64,000 bases of DNA, taken from contig CAWULT010000001.1 in NCBI GenBank assembly GCA_963923455.1, positions 74,868 through 138,867 of the forward strand, read 5' to 3'. The stretch is from CAWULT01 sp963923455 (GTDB lineage: Bacteria; Acidobacteriota; Vicinamibacteria; Vicinamibacterales; UBA2999). Position numbers and translations under genes: made by a program. Shown here one piece after another: positions 34,608-45,932 of this stretch; positions within the stretch are counted from its first letter, which is position 1; each line of letters opens with the position of its first letter. The notes beneath the pieces were generated by a model, which was not told the DNA's origin, did not search any database, and saw nothing but the letters and a program-made list of their open reading frames with translations.

Positions 34608-36158
34608 ATGACTGGGCATCTTGGCGGAACCGGCGTGCCGCTTCGCTTGTGGGGACTCACCGTCGCGCTGGCGGGCCTCGTGACCGGCTTGTGCGTTTCG
34701 GTGGCCGGCGCGCAGAGCGCGGGCCTGAACTGGCCGTCGGAGCGGCCGCCCAGGCCGCTGGCGGCCCGCGAGGTCCGGTTCCCGCCCTACGAGGTCCGGA
34801 CGCTCCCCAACGGGCTCAAGGTGGTCGTCGTGCTGCACCACGAGCAGCCTGCGGTCACGATGCGCCTCCTCGTCGGCGCCGGCGCTGCCGCCGATCCGCA
34901 GGGGAAGGGGGGCACGTCGAACCTCGTGGCCAGCCTGCTCGACCAGGGCACGACCAGCCGGACCGCACAGCAGATCGCGGATCAGATCGACTCGATCGGC
35001 GGCGCCCTCGGCACCGGATCGGGTTCCGACCTGACCTTCGCCAACGTCGTGGTGATGAAGGACTCGTTCGGCCTGGCGATGGACCTGCTGGGCGACGTGG
35101 TTCGCAACCCGGCGTTCTCGCCCGACGAGATCGACCGGCAGAAGCAGCAGGCCGTCTCGGCGCTCCAGGTGAGCGCCAACGATCCGGACTACGTCGCGTC
35201 GGTCGTGGTCGAGCGGCTCGTCTACGGGTTCCACCCCTACGGCCTGCCGGGGAGCGGGACCGAGGCGTCCATCTCAGGCATCACGCGCGAGGACCTGCAG
35301 GCCTTCCACAAGCGCTATTTCGTCCCGAACAACATGATCCTCGGCATCGTCGGCGACGTGACGAGCGAGGAGGCCTTCGCCGCGGCCGATCGCGTGTTCG
35401 GCAACTGGCCGCGGGCCGACGTGCCGGCGCCGGCGCCGACCGCGCCGCCGCCGTCGACCCGGCGCGTCGTCGTGATCGACAAGCCCGACGCCGTGCAGAC
35501 GGAGATTCGCATCGGCCAGCTGGCGATCCCCCGGAAGCACCCCGACTACACGGCGTTCGACGTCGCCGTGAAGATCCTCGGCGGGGAAGGCGCCAACCGC
35601 CTGCAGCGCGTGCTGCGGTCCGAGCGCGGCCTGACCTACGGAGCCGAGGCCGACACCAACGCGATGAAACAGGCCGGGGCCTACGTGGCCGAGACGGACA
35701 CGCGCACCGAAACGACGGGCGAGGTGCTGCGGCTGGCGATCGACGAGTTCGGCAAGCTCCCGCGCCAGCGCGTGTTCGAGCGCGAGCTGGCCGACGCGCA
35801 AGCCTACCTGGCCGGCAGCTTCCCGCTGACGATCGAGACGCCGAACGAGATCGCCACGCAGGTGCTCAACGCCGTGTTCTACGACCTGCCGATGAGCGAC
35901 ATCCCGACCTACCGCGAGCGCGTGCAGGCGGTGACGCCGGACGACATCCTGCGGGTGTCGCAGCGATACATCCAGCCGGACCGGCTGTCGATCGTACTGG
36001 TCGGCAACGCCACGTTCTTCCTGCCCCAGCTGCGCGCCGTGGGGTTCACGGACGTCGAGGTGATTCCGCTCGATCAGCTCGACCTGACGTCGCCCACGCT
36101 CCGGCGCGACCAGGCCCCGGGCGCGCGTACCGGCGCCGGCGGTCCCCGCACCCGGTAG
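34608..36158 (+). CDS. M16 family peptidase, inactive partner subunit
   Basis: The 516-residue protein has a signal peptide (about 10-36) and two M16 domains. The position of the zinc motif reads NLVASLLDQGT instead of HxxEH, so it cannot hold zinc. Such inactive chains pair with an active chain, as in MPP-alpha/beta. The C-terminal half keeps the conserved LRSERGLTYGAEA substrate-positioning motif. ATG at 34608 is the start; the earlier open frame is a shadow of the preceding gene. Confidence 0.88.
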   Translation: MTGHLGGTGVPLRLWGLTVALAGLVTGLCVSVAGAQSAGLNWPSERPPRPLAAREVRFPPYEVRTLPNGLKVVVVLHHEQPAVTMRLLVGAGAAADPQGKGGTSNLVASLLDQGTTSRTAQQIADQIDSIGGALGTGSGSDLTFANVVVMKDSFGLAMDLLGDVVRNPAFSPDEIDRQKQQAVSALQVSANDPDYVASVVVERLVYGFHPYGLPGSGTEASISGITREDLQAFHKRYFVPNNMILGIVGDVTSEEAFAAADRVFGNWPRADVPAPAPTAPPPSTRRVVVIDKPDAVQTEIRIGQLAIPRKHPDYTAFDVAVKILGGEGANRLQRVLRSERGLTYGAEADTNAMKQAGAYVAETDTRTETTGEVLRLAIDEFGKLPRQRVFERELADAQAYLAGSFPLTIETPNEIATQVLNAVFYDLPMSDIPTYRERVQAVTPDDILRVSQRYIQPDRLSIVLVGNATFFLPQLRAVGFTDVEVIPLDQLDLTSPTLRRDQAPGARTGAGGPRTR

Positions 36159-36180
36159 TCGGCGCGGCGGGGCCGGTCGG

Positions 36181-37338
36181 ATGCGCATCCTGATCTCCTG
36201 CGGCGAGGCGTCGGGCGACGTGTACGCCGCCGCGCTTGCGGCCGAACTGCAGCGGCAGGCGCCAGGCGTCGAGATCGCGGGCTTCGGCGGCGACCGGTTC
36301 GCGGCGTCCGGCGCCCGCCTGATCGGCCACTACGCGCACGTGTCGGTGACCGGCCTGACCGAGGCGGTTCGGGTCATCCCGCGCGCCCTCGCGATGGTGC
36401 GGCGCCTCACCGAGGCCGCCCGCGCGTTCCGGCCCGACGTCTTCGTCCCGATCGACTTCCCCGACTTCAACTTCCGCGCGATGGCCGCCATCCATGGGCT
36501 CGGCGTCCCGGTGGTCTACTACATCAGCCCGCAGCTCTGGGCGTGGCGCCCGGGCCGGATGAAGACCATGCGGCGCTACGTCGACCGCGTGCTGGTGATC
36601 TTCCCGTTCGAGGAGGCGATCTATCAGCGGGCCGGCGTGCCCGTCGAGTTCGTCGGCCATCCCCTCATCGGCATGACCCGGTCGGCGGTCGACGAGAGGG
36701 CGCGGCCCGGCTGGCGCCGCGCGCACGGCCTGGCGCCGGATGCGCCGACGGTGGCGCTGTTGCCGGGCAGCCGGCGCAGCGAACTGGCGCACATCGTGCC
36801 GACGATCGTGGAGGCGCTCCCGCGCATCGTCGCGCGCGTGCCGGGCGCGCAGTTCGTCGTCGCGCAGGCGCCGAACCTCCCGGACCGCCTGTTCGAGCCG
36901 CTGGCGGCGCATCCGGCGAAGCCCGTGTTCGTGCGCGAGCGGACCGACGACGTGCTGGCCGGGTCGGACGTGGCGATCACCGCGTCGGGCACCGCGACGG
37001 TGCAGTGCGCGATCCACGAGCGGCCGATGGTCGTGGTGTACCGCCTCTCGTCGCTGACCTACGCGCTCGGCAGGCCGTTCGCGCTCGTGGACACCTACGC
37101 CATGCCGAACCTCATCGCCGGACGCCGGATCGTGCCGGAGCTGATCCAGGACGGCTTCACCCCGGAGCGGGTCGCCGAGGAGACGGCGGCGCTGCTGACG
37201 GAGCCGGCGCGTTTCGCGGCGATGCGCGACGCGCTGCGGGACGTCCGCGCGCGGCTGGGCGGGCCGGGTGCCACCGCGCGGGCCGCGGCGGCCGTGCTCG
37301 AGGTCGCGCGCGCGGCGCGCGCCCGGAGGCAGCCATGA
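36181..37338 (+). CDS. lpxB: lipid-A-disaccharide synthase
   Basis: The 385-residue GT-B glycosyltransferase joins UDP-diacylglucosamine and lipid X on the inner leaflet. It shows LISCGEASGDVYAA at the start, PIDFPDFNFRAMAA, YYISPQLWAWRPGRM, VEFVGHPLI and LLPGSRRSELAHI. The stop overlaps the ATG of a secreted protein gene (ATGA), the first of three overlapped exported-protein genes. lpxA, fabZ and lpxI are not beside it. Confidence 0.96.
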   Translation: MRILISCGEASGDVYAAALAAELQRQAPGVEIAGFGGDRFAASGARLIGHYAHVSVTGLTEAVRVIPRALAMVRRLTEAARAFRPDVFVPIDFPDFNFRAMAAIHGLGVPVVYYISPQLWAWRPGRMKTMRRYVDRVLVIFPFEEAIYQRAGVPVEFVGHPLIGMTRSAVDERARPGWRRAHGLAPDAPTVALLPGSRRSELAHIVPTIVEALPRIVARVPGAQFVVAQAPNLPDRLFEPLAAHPAKPVFVRERTDDVLAGSDVAITASGTATVQCAIHERPMVVVYRLSSLTYALGRPFALVDTYAMPNLIAGRRIVPELIQDGFTPERVAEETAALLTEPARFAAMRDALRDVRARLGGPGATARAAAAVLEVARAARARRQP

Positions 37339-37898
37339 GCGCGGGCAGGGCCGCGCCGGGCCGGCGGCGCGTTGCGGGGTGGATCCTCGGGGCGGCGCTG
37401 GCGTGGTCGACGGTGGCCGCGAGGGCGACGGTGCTGCTGCCGGCGGAGTTCGACGACATGGTGGCGGGCTCGTCCGTCATCGTCCATGGGCGCATCCTGG
37501 ATGTGCGCGGGCAGGCCTCGGGCGACCGTCGAACCATCGAGAGCCTCGTGACCCTCGAGGTCGAGGAGACCTTCAAGGGACGCCCCGGGCGCGTGGTCTC
37601 GTTCCGTGTACCCGGCGGTCAGGTGGGCCGCTACCGGCGTGTCATGGTGGGCGCTCCCGTGTTCGCCGAAGGGGACGAGGTCGTGTTGTTCCTGCGCGGC
37701 TCGGCGCCCGTCCTGCCGATGCCGTACGGGCTCAATCAGGGGGTCTTCCGCGTCGTCCGCGACGGCTCGGGGCGGGCGCTCGTCGGTTCGCCGGATGCCG
37801 CGACCGGCCGGGTCGTGCGAGGCGATCCCGCCCGGACGCCGGTGCCGCTCGACGTGTTCGCCCGCCGCGTGCGGACGGTACCGGAGGCGGGCCGTTGA
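37335..37898 (+). CDS. exported hypothetical protein, beta-rich
   Basis: I do not recognise this 187-residue protein by name. It has a signal peptide (about 10-32, cleavage after ARA) and one compact beta-rich domain (about 33-145) with SSVIVHGRILDVRGQ, VTLEVEETFKGRPGRVVSF and EGDEVVLFLRG, suggestive of a small barrel. It overlaps lpxB by ATGA and the matrixin gene by TTGA. Translation is therefore probably coupled on both sides, and it may act with the protease. Confidence 0.6.
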   Translation: MSAGRAAPGRRRVAGWILGAALAWSTVAARATVLLPAEFDDMVAGSSVIVHGRILDVRGQASGDRRTIESLVTLEVEETFKGRPGRVVSFRVPGGQVGRYRRVMVGAPVFAEGDEVVLFLRGSAPVLPMPYGLNQGVFRVVRDGSGRALVGSPDAATGRVVRGDPARTPVPLDVFARRVRTVPEAGR

Positions 37899-38890
37899 GG
37901 CGGCTGCTGTCCGCGGCCGCCGCCGTCGTCCTCGTGCTGGCGTCGGCGCCAGCCCAGGGGTACCTGCACCTGACGGCCCCGACGAGCGCCGGCTCGCGGG
38001 CGCTGCGCTGGTCGGCGTCGCCGGTCCGCTGGTTCGCCTCCGAGCGCGGCGTGCCGGGAGTATCGCCATCCGAGTTCCAGGCGGCGGTATCCCGGGCGTT
38101 CGGCGCGTGGGAGGCGGTTCCGACGGCGTCGGCCGCGTCCGCGTTCGGCGGCTTCACGAGCGGCTCCCCGCTCGAGGACGACGGCCTCTCGGTGTTCGGG
38201 TTCGAGGACGCGCCCGACCTCGAGCGCGTCCTCGGCGCGACGTCGTTCGTGGTGGACGTCACGACCGGCGAACTCGTCGAGGCCGACGTCTTCTTCAACA
38301 CGCGCTTCGCCTGGTCCACCGCGGCCGCGGGCGACCCGGCGGCCTTCGACCTGCAGTCGGTGGCCACGCACGAGATCGGTCACGTCCTGGGGCTCGGTCA
38401 CTCGGCGCTCGGGGAGACCGAGGTGCTGCCGACGGGCGGTCGCCGCGTGCTGGCGTCGGGCGCGGTGATGTTCCCGATCTCGTTCGGCCGCGGCAACGTC
38501 GCGGACCGGATCCTCCAGCCGGACGACATCGCGGGCATCTCGGACCTGTACCCGGACGGCGACTTCCGGCAGCGCACGGGCGGGGTGCAGGGCCAGGTGC
38601 GCCTCGGCGGGCGACCGGTGATCGGCGCGCACGTCGCCGCGTTCGACCCGCGCCGCGGCACCCTCGTCGGCGGTTTTGCGCTGGGCGCGGACGGCGCGTT
38701 CGCGATCAACGGCCTCGAGCCCGGCCCCTACGTGCTGCGCGTCGAGCCGCTCGACGACGCCGAGGTGGAGAGCTTCTTCAGCGGCAGCGGCCTCGAGCGC
38801 GGGTTCCAGCCGGTCGTGTACGACCGGCTGGTCGTGGCGCCCCGTGGCGGTGCGAGCCCGCCGGCCAGCATCGACGTGAGGCCTCGCTGA
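37895..38890 (+). CDS. matrixin-type secreted zinc metalloprotease with C-terminal CarboxypepD_reg-like domain
   Basis: The 331-residue protein starts at TTG 37895 inside the upstream stop (TTGA) and has a signal peptide (about 1-22). The catalytic domain carries the extended zinc motif HEIGHVLGLGHS and a Met-turn in GAVMFPISF, as in matrixins (MMP-like metzincins). No cysteine-switch propeptide is visible. Residues about 225-331 form a beta-sandwich (GGVQGQVRLGGRPVIGAHV, AINGLEPGPYVLRVEP) of the carboxypeptidase-regulatory type. Secretion and proteolysis outside the inner membrane are inferred. Confidence 0.85.
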   Translation: MRRLLSAAAAVVLVLASAPAQGYLHLTAPTSAGSRALRWSASPVRWFASERGVPGVSPSEFQAAVSRAFGAWEAVPTASAASAFGGFTSGSPLEDDGLSVFGFEDAPDLERVLGATSFVVDVTTGELVEADVFFNTRFAWSTAAAGDPAAFDLQSVATHEIGHVLGLGHSALGETEVLPTGGRRVLASGAVMFPISFGRGNVADRILQPDDIAGISDLYPDGDFRQRTGGVQGQVRLGGRPVIGAHVAAFDPRRGTLVGGFALGADGAFAINGLEPGPYVLRVEPLDDAEVESFFSGSGLERGFQPVVYDRLVVAPRGGASPPASIDVRPR

Positions 38891-39591
38891 TGGGCGGCCG
38901 TGCCCGGCGAGAGGCGCCCGGGTGGCGGGTCGTGGCGGCGCCGTTCGTGGCAGCGATGTCGCTCGTGCTCGGAGCGGCGCCGGCTCGCGCGCAGCCGCCA
39001 CGGATCGACGTGGCCGTCGCCGGGGCCTGGAGCAGCGGCGCTGCGCTGGGGGGCCCCGACGCGTCACTGCGCGCCAACGGAGGCGCGGGCCCCTACCGTC
39101 TGTTCGCGTCACGCACGACCCTCGAGGGCGGGAGCGGAATCGAGGTCCGGATGGCGGTCGCGCTGGGCCGGCGCCTGGCGATCGAGGCACGCGGCTCGAG
39201 GGGCGCGCCCGAACTGGTGACGTCGACGAGCGCAGACGTGGAGGGCGCTGCCGCCGCCAGGGTCCGCGAGCGCGTCGAGGCCTACGGTCTCGATGGCGGC
39301 CTGGTGCTGCGGTGGCCCGCCTGGCGGGCCGCCGGGATCGAGCCGTTCGTCGAGGCGGGGGCCGGGTACCTGCGGCTGCGGCACGAGGGGCGCCTGCTGA
39401 TCGACGAGGGTGTCACCTACCACGCCGGGGCCGGTGCGCGACGGACGCTGTGGACGCGGCCGCGCGGCGTCGTCCGCACCATCGGCGTGTCCGGCGACGT
39501 CCGGTTCGTCGCCGCGCCTGGTGGCCTCGGCCTCACCGGACGCGCCCTGCGGCGGACCGTCGTCACCGCGGGGCTCGTGGCCGGCTTCTGA
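38890..39591 (+). CDS. predicted outer-membrane beta-barrel protein
   Basis: The 233-residue protein has a signal peptide (about 10-34, ending ARA) and eight or so amphipathic strands, finishing TVVTAGLVAGF with a terminal Phe as expected for BAM substrates. The family is not recognised. Its ATG overlaps the matrixin stop (TGATG), so it may be a surface partner or export pore for the two genes before it. Confidence 0.55.
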   Translation: MGGRARREAPGWRVVAAPFVAAMSLVLGAAPARAQPPRIDVAVAGAWSSGAALGGPDASLRANGGAGPYRLFASRTTLEGGSGIEVRMAVALGRRLAIEARGSRGAPELVTSTSADVEGAAAARVRERVEAYGLDGGLVLRWPAWRAAGIEPFVEAGAGYLRLRHEGRLLIDEGVTYHAGAGARRTLWTRPRGVVRTIGVSGDVRFVAAPGGLGLTGRALRRTVVTAGLVAGF

Positions 39592-39626
39592 GCCGTCCAG
39601 GCCTTCTCGGGCCTGTCGGGGCGGGG

Positions 39627-39632
39627 TATCAT
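39627..39632 (+). promoter_or_regulatory. candidate -10 box TATCAT for acnA
   Basis: TATCAT lies about 50 bases before the acnA ATG, after a small CAGGCC/GGCCTG hairpin. No clear -35 is seen. Confidence 0.4.
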
Positions 39633-39682
39633 CAGCGGCTGGGACCCCCGAACGGAACGTCAACCTCACTTGCCTGCGACAC

Positions 39683-42388
<2,706 letters not shown>

Positions 42389-42392
42389 GGAC

Positions 42393-43439
42393 TTGCTGAC
42401 CGCCGGCGCCGTCAAGGCCAAGGCTCGCGAGCTCGGGTTCGACCTCTGCGGCATCGCGCCGGTCGAGGACTTTCCCGAACTCGCCTTTCTCCGCGAGTGG
42501 CTGGCCCGGGGCTACGCCGGGACCATGACCTGGCTGAATCGCACGGTTCGCGTCAGGTCCAACGCCCGCCACATCGTGCCCGGCGCGCGCAGCGTCGTCG
42601 TGACGGGCACCCTGTACAACACAGACCGGCCCTACGTGGAGCGCACGCCGCCGGACGCGGCGCGCGTGTCCCGCTATGCGTGGGGTGACGACTACCACGA
42701 CGTCGTCGGGCGGCGCCTTCGCGCGCTGGATGCCTGGATGCACGCGGCGTCGCCGACGCCGTTCGAGTCGCGGCCGTACGTCGATACCGGCCCCGTGCTC
42801 GAGCGCGTCTACGCGCAGTACGCGGGCCTCGGCTGGATCGGCAAGAACACCTGCCTGATCAACCCCGAGCTCGGGTCGTGGCTGTTCCTCGGCGCCATCG
42901 TCTGTGCCCTGGAACTCACCCCAGACGTCCAGGGGCTGGAGCAGTGTGGCCGCTGCACGCGGTGCCTCGATGCGTGCCCGACCGGGGCGCTGGTCGAGCC
43001 TGGGGTGCTCGAGGCCACGCGGTGCCTGTCCTATCTGACCATCGAGCTGCGGTCCGGCATTCCGGAGGCGCTCCGGCCGGCGCTCGGCACGTACGTCTAC
43101 GGCTGTGACATCTGCCAGGAGGTCTGCCCGTTCAACCAGCCGGCGGCCGTCTCGGGCGACCCCGCGTGGCGGCCGCATGCCGGCGTCGAGGGGCCGTCGC
43201 TCGCGGCGCTGTGGCGGCAGCGTGACGCCGAGCTGCTGGCCTGGGCCGAAGGCACGGCCATGCTGCGGGCCCCGCTGACGAACCTGCGGCGCAACCTCGC
43301 CGTCGCGATCGGCAACAGCGGGGACGCCGAGGCGCTGACGGCGCTCGCCGAGGCCGCGGGACCGGAACGGCCGTCGGCCGACGACCCGATGGTGCGGGAG
43401 CACGTGGCCTGGGCGCTCGCCCGGGCGCCGCGGTCCTGA
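42393..43439 (+). CDS. queG: epoxyqueuosine reductase
   Basis: QueG uses cobalamin and two [4Fe-4S] clusters for the last step of queuosine synthesis in tRNA. The 348-residue protein shows RPYVDTGPVLERVYAQ with the catalytic Asp, AGLGWIGKNTCLI, and ferredoxin-like clusters CGRCTRCLDACPTGAL and CDICQEVCPFN. A HEAT-like tail ends the protein. The start is TTG at 42393, the only candidate before the conserved region. Confidence 0.94.
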   Translation: MLTAGAVKAKARELGFDLCGIAPVEDFPELAFLREWLARGYAGTMTWLNRTVRVRSNARHIVPGARSVVVTGTLYNTDRPYVERTPPDAARVSRYAWGDDYHDVVGRRLRALDAWMHAASPTPFESRPYVDTGPVLERVYAQYAGLGWIGKNTCLINPELGSWLFLGAIVCALELTPDVQGLEQCGRCTRCLDACPTGALVEPGVLEATRCLSYLTIELRSGIPEALRPALGTYVYGCDICQEVCPFNQPAAVSGDPAWRPHAGVEGPSLAALWRQRDAELLAWAEGTAMLRAPLTNLRRNLAVAIGNSGDAEALTALAEAAGPERPSADDPMVREHVAWALARAPRS

Positions 43440-43485
43440 TCTGGAACGCCGGCGATCGAGGCCGCGAGCTCCGCGGTATGCGGGG

Positions 43486-43491
43486 TATGAT
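43486..43491 (+). promoter_or_regulatory. -10 box TATGAT, 6 bases before the yqgE ATG
   Basis: Expected +1 falls on the ATG at 43498, so the transcript is predicted leaderless. No Shine-Dalgarno is present. Confidence 0.55.
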
Positions 43492-43497
43492 CGCGGC

Positions 43498-44046
43498 ATG
43501 TCCGGCGCCGCGCCCCTGCTCCTGCTCTCGATGCCTCAGATGGCCGATCCGAACTTCGCGCGGACGGTCATCCTGCTGTGCGACTACACCAGCGACGGCG
43601 CGTTCGGCCTCGTCGTCAATCGCCAGATGGGCGAGCCCGCGCACCAGATGGTGAGGACCGATCCGCCCATCACCGTCGACCCCGACCTCCGGCTGTGGAT
43701 CGGCGGCCCCGTCGATCCGCAGCGGACCTGGGTGCTGATGAGCGAGTCGCAGGGCCCGGAGGAGGAACAGCGCGAGGTCGCGCCCGGCGTGCTGTTGTCG
43801 GTCTCGCACGACCTGACGATGCGCCTGCTCCAGCAGCCGCCCACCAGCCGCGCGCGTGTCGTGGTGGGCTACGCCGGCTGGGGGCCGGGGCAGCTCGATC
43901 AGGAGATCGCGGCCGGTTCGTGGCTGTCGATGGACGTCGATCCGTCCTTGATTTTCGGCGTGCCGGCCGACGAGATGTGGGAGACGGCGCTGCGCCGTCT
44001 CGGCACCGACCCGGCCGCACTGCAGACCAGTGCCGGCGTGCACTGA
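43498..44046 (+). CDS. yqgE: YqgE/AlgH family protein
   Basis: The 182-residue protein has the UPF0301 pattern: PLLLLSMPQMADPNFARTV, FGLVVNRQMGEP, IGGPVDPQRTWVLM and GYAGWGPGQLDQEI. The family is widely conserved and of unknown biochemical role; in many proteobacteria it adjoins yqgF. Here ruvX/yqgF is 30 kb away. Confidence 0.9.
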   Translation: MSGAAPLLLLSMPQMADPNFARTVILLCDYTSDGAFGLVVNRQMGEPAHQMVRTDPPITVDPDLRLWIGGPVDPQRTWVLMSESQGPEEEQREVAPGVLLSVSHDLTMRLLQQPPTSRARVVVGYAGWGPGQLDQEIAAGSWLSMDVDPSLIFGVPADEMWETALRRLGTDPAALQTSAGVH

Positions 44047-44068
44047 GCCTCGCGAGGGGAGGTCACGC

Positions 44069-45781
44069 ATGCGACGTCCCGCCTCCGGTGTCGTGCTCGC
44101 GCTCGTCGTGGCGGCCGCGGTCGGCTGCCGGGGCTCGTCACCGCAACCCGCTTCGCCGCCCGCCGCGGCCCCCGACCCCATGCTGCAGACCCTTCAGTCC
44201 ATGACGGCGCGGTTCGCGCCGGTCGACCTGACGGCCGACGTCGCCGCGCTGCCGGCCGGCGAGCGTGTCGCGCTGACGAAGCTGATCCAGGCGGCGCAGG
44301 TCTTCGACGCGCTCTACCTGCGGCAGGTCTGGGCCGGCAACGACACGTGGCTCCAGGTGCTCGCGCGCGACGAGTCGCCGCTCGGCCGCGCGCGCCTCCA
44401 CTACTTCCTGCTGAACAAGGGGCCGTGGTCGCGCCTCGATGCCAACGCGCCGTTCGTGCCCGGCGCGCCCGACAAGCCCGAGTCGGCCAATTTCTATCCG
44501 GCCGGCGCGACGAAGGCGGAGGTCGAGGCGTGGCTGAAGACGCTGCCCGACGCCGAGCACCGGCGCGCGACCGGGTTCTTCACGACGATCCGGCGAGGCG
44601 TCGACGGGCGTTTCGTCGCGGTGCCGTACTCGGTCGAGTATCAGGCCGAGCTGGCGCGGGTGGCGGCGCTGCTGCGGGAGGCCGCCGCGGCGACCGCGCA
44701 GCCGACGCTGAAGCGGTACCTGGAGACGCGGGCGGCGGCGCTGGCGAGCAACGACTACTACGAGAGCGACGTCGCGTGGATGGAGCTCGACGCGTCGATC
44801 GAGCCGACGATCGGCCCCTACGAGGTCTACGAGGACGAGTGGTTCAACTACAAGGCGGCGTTCGAGGCGTTCATCGCGCTGCGCGACGACGCCGAGACGC
44901 AGAAGCTGGCCCGCTTCAGCGGCGAACTGCAGGCGATCGAGGACAACCTGCCGATCGCGCCGCAGTACCGCAATCCGGCGCTCGGGTCGCTCGCGCCCAT
45001 CCGGGTCGTCAACAGCGTGTTCTCGTCAGGCGAGGCGAACCGCGGGGTGCAGACGGCGGCCTTCAACCTGCCGAACGACGAGCGCGTCACGGCCGAGAGG
45101 GGCGCCAAGCGCGTGATGCTGAAGAACGTGCAGGAGGCGAAGTTCCGCCTGGTCCTGCAACCGATCGCGAAGGTGGCGCTGGCCTCGGCGGACGAGCCGA
45201 ACGTCGTGTTCGATGCGTTCTTCACGCACATCCTGATGCACGAGCTGATGCACGGCCTCGGGCCCCACAACATCAACGTGGACGGCAGGGCGACGACCGT
45301 GCGTCAGTCGCTCAAGGAGACGTACAGCACCATCGAGGAGGCCAAGGCCGACGTCTCGGGCCTCTTCGCGCTGCAGTTCCTGGTCGACCGCGGCAAGCTG
45401 GACGCGGCGTTCGAGCGGACGATGTACACGACCTATCTGGCGTCGATGTTCCGGTCGATCCGCTTCGGCATCACGGAGGCCCACGGCCGCGGCGTGGCGA
45501 TTCAGCTGAACTACTTCCTGGACCACGGCGGCGTGCGCGTCGCCGCCGACGGCACTTTCGCCGTGGACCCGGCGCGAATTCGCCAGAACGTGGTCGACCT
45601 GACGCGCGATCTGCTGACGATGGAGGCCGTCGGGGACCATGCGGCCGCGAAGGAGCTGATCCGGACACTGGCGGTCGTCCGGCCGCCGACCCAGGCCGTG
45701 CTCGACCGGTTGACCGGCGTACCCGTGGACATCGAGCCGCGGTACACGACGGCCTGGCAGCTGCTGGCCGCCGCCCAGTAG
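44069..45781 (+). CDS. M49-like (dipeptidyl peptidase III-related) lipoprotein peptidase
   Basis: The 570-residue protein has a lipoprotein signal with a lipobox ending AAVGC (Cys about 22). The catalytic part contains HELMHGLGPH (about 393-402) and EEAKAD (about 425-430). DPP III normally has HELLGH and EECRAD, so this family member has a standard five-residue HEXXH rather than the insertion form. Zinc peptidase activity at the periplasmic face is inferred. A strong GAGGGGAGG Shine-Dalgarno precedes the ATG. Confidence 0.8.
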   Translation: MRRPASGVVLALVVAAAVGCRGSSPQPASPPAAAPDPMLQTLQSMTARFAPVDLTADVAALPAGERVALTKLIQAAQVFDALYLRQVWAGNDTWLQVLARDESPLGRARLHYFLLNKGPWSRLDANAPFVPGAPDKPESANFYPAGATKAEVEAWLKTLPDAEHRRATGFFTTIRRGVDGRFVAVPYSVEYQAELARVAALLREAAAATAQPTLKRYLETRAAALASNDYYESDVAWMELDASIEPTIGPYEVYEDEWFNYKAAFEAFIALRDDAETQKLARFSGELQAIEDNLPIAPQYRNPALGSLAPIRVVNSVFSSGEANRGVQTAAFNLPNDERVTAERGAKRVMLKNVQEAKFRLVLQPIAKVALASADEPNVVFDAFFTHILMHELMHGLGPHNINVDGRATTVRQSLKETYSTIEEAKADVSGLFALQFLVDRGKLDAAFERTMYTTYLASMFRSIRFGITEAHGRGVAIQLNYFLDHGGVRVAADGTFAVDPARIRQNVVDLTRDLLTMEAVGDHAAAKELIRTLAVVRPPTQAVLDRLTGVPVDIEPRYTTAWQLLAAAQ

Positions 45782-45798
45782 GGCCGGCGGGCCGGCCC
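45781..45798 (+). terminator. 8-bp perfect hairpin after the M49-like gene
   Basis: GGGCCGGC GG GCCGGCCC begins at the last base of the stop codon. No T-run follows, so termination would be weak or Rho-assisted. Confidence 0.35.
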
Positions 45799-45807
45799 TG
45801 AGTCTTC

Positions 45808-45894
45808 TCAGCGAGCCGGGGCCTGGGGCTGGGCGCCGGCGGCCGAGCAGCAGGGCGGCAGCGCGGCGACGGGAATCGCGACGGGAACGCGCAT
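45808..45894 (-). CDS. possible 28-residue leaderless micro-ORF
   Basis: The frame reads MRVPVAIPVAALPPCCSAAG and continues for 8 more residues to a TGA. Its ATG is 7 bases after a TATACT box (45902-45907, minus strand), the same geometry as verified genes here. It is Ala/Pro-rich with adjacent cysteines. There is no homology that I can recall, and in GC-rich DNA such a frame may be chance. Confidence 0.2.
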   Translation of the reverse strand: MRVPVAIPVAALPPCCSAAGAQPQAPAR

Positions 45895-45903
45895 GGCGCA
45901 GAG

Positions 45904-45909
45904 TATAAT
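45904..45909 (+). promoter_or_regulatory. consensus -10 box TATAAT upstream of the pseudogene
   Basis: TATAAT is followed by a 23-base gap to the GTG at 45933. The overlapping TATACT on the other strand makes this a bidirectional -10. No -35 is visible. Confidence 0.45.
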
Positions 45910-45932
45910 TCGCCACCTTGCGGGGGGCGGGC

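Noticed and set aside
45808..45894. PqqA precursor peptide for the nearby PQQ dehydrogenase
   Set aside because: The 28-residue frame lacks the Glu-x3-Tyr core required of PqqA, and no pqqBCDE genes are present.
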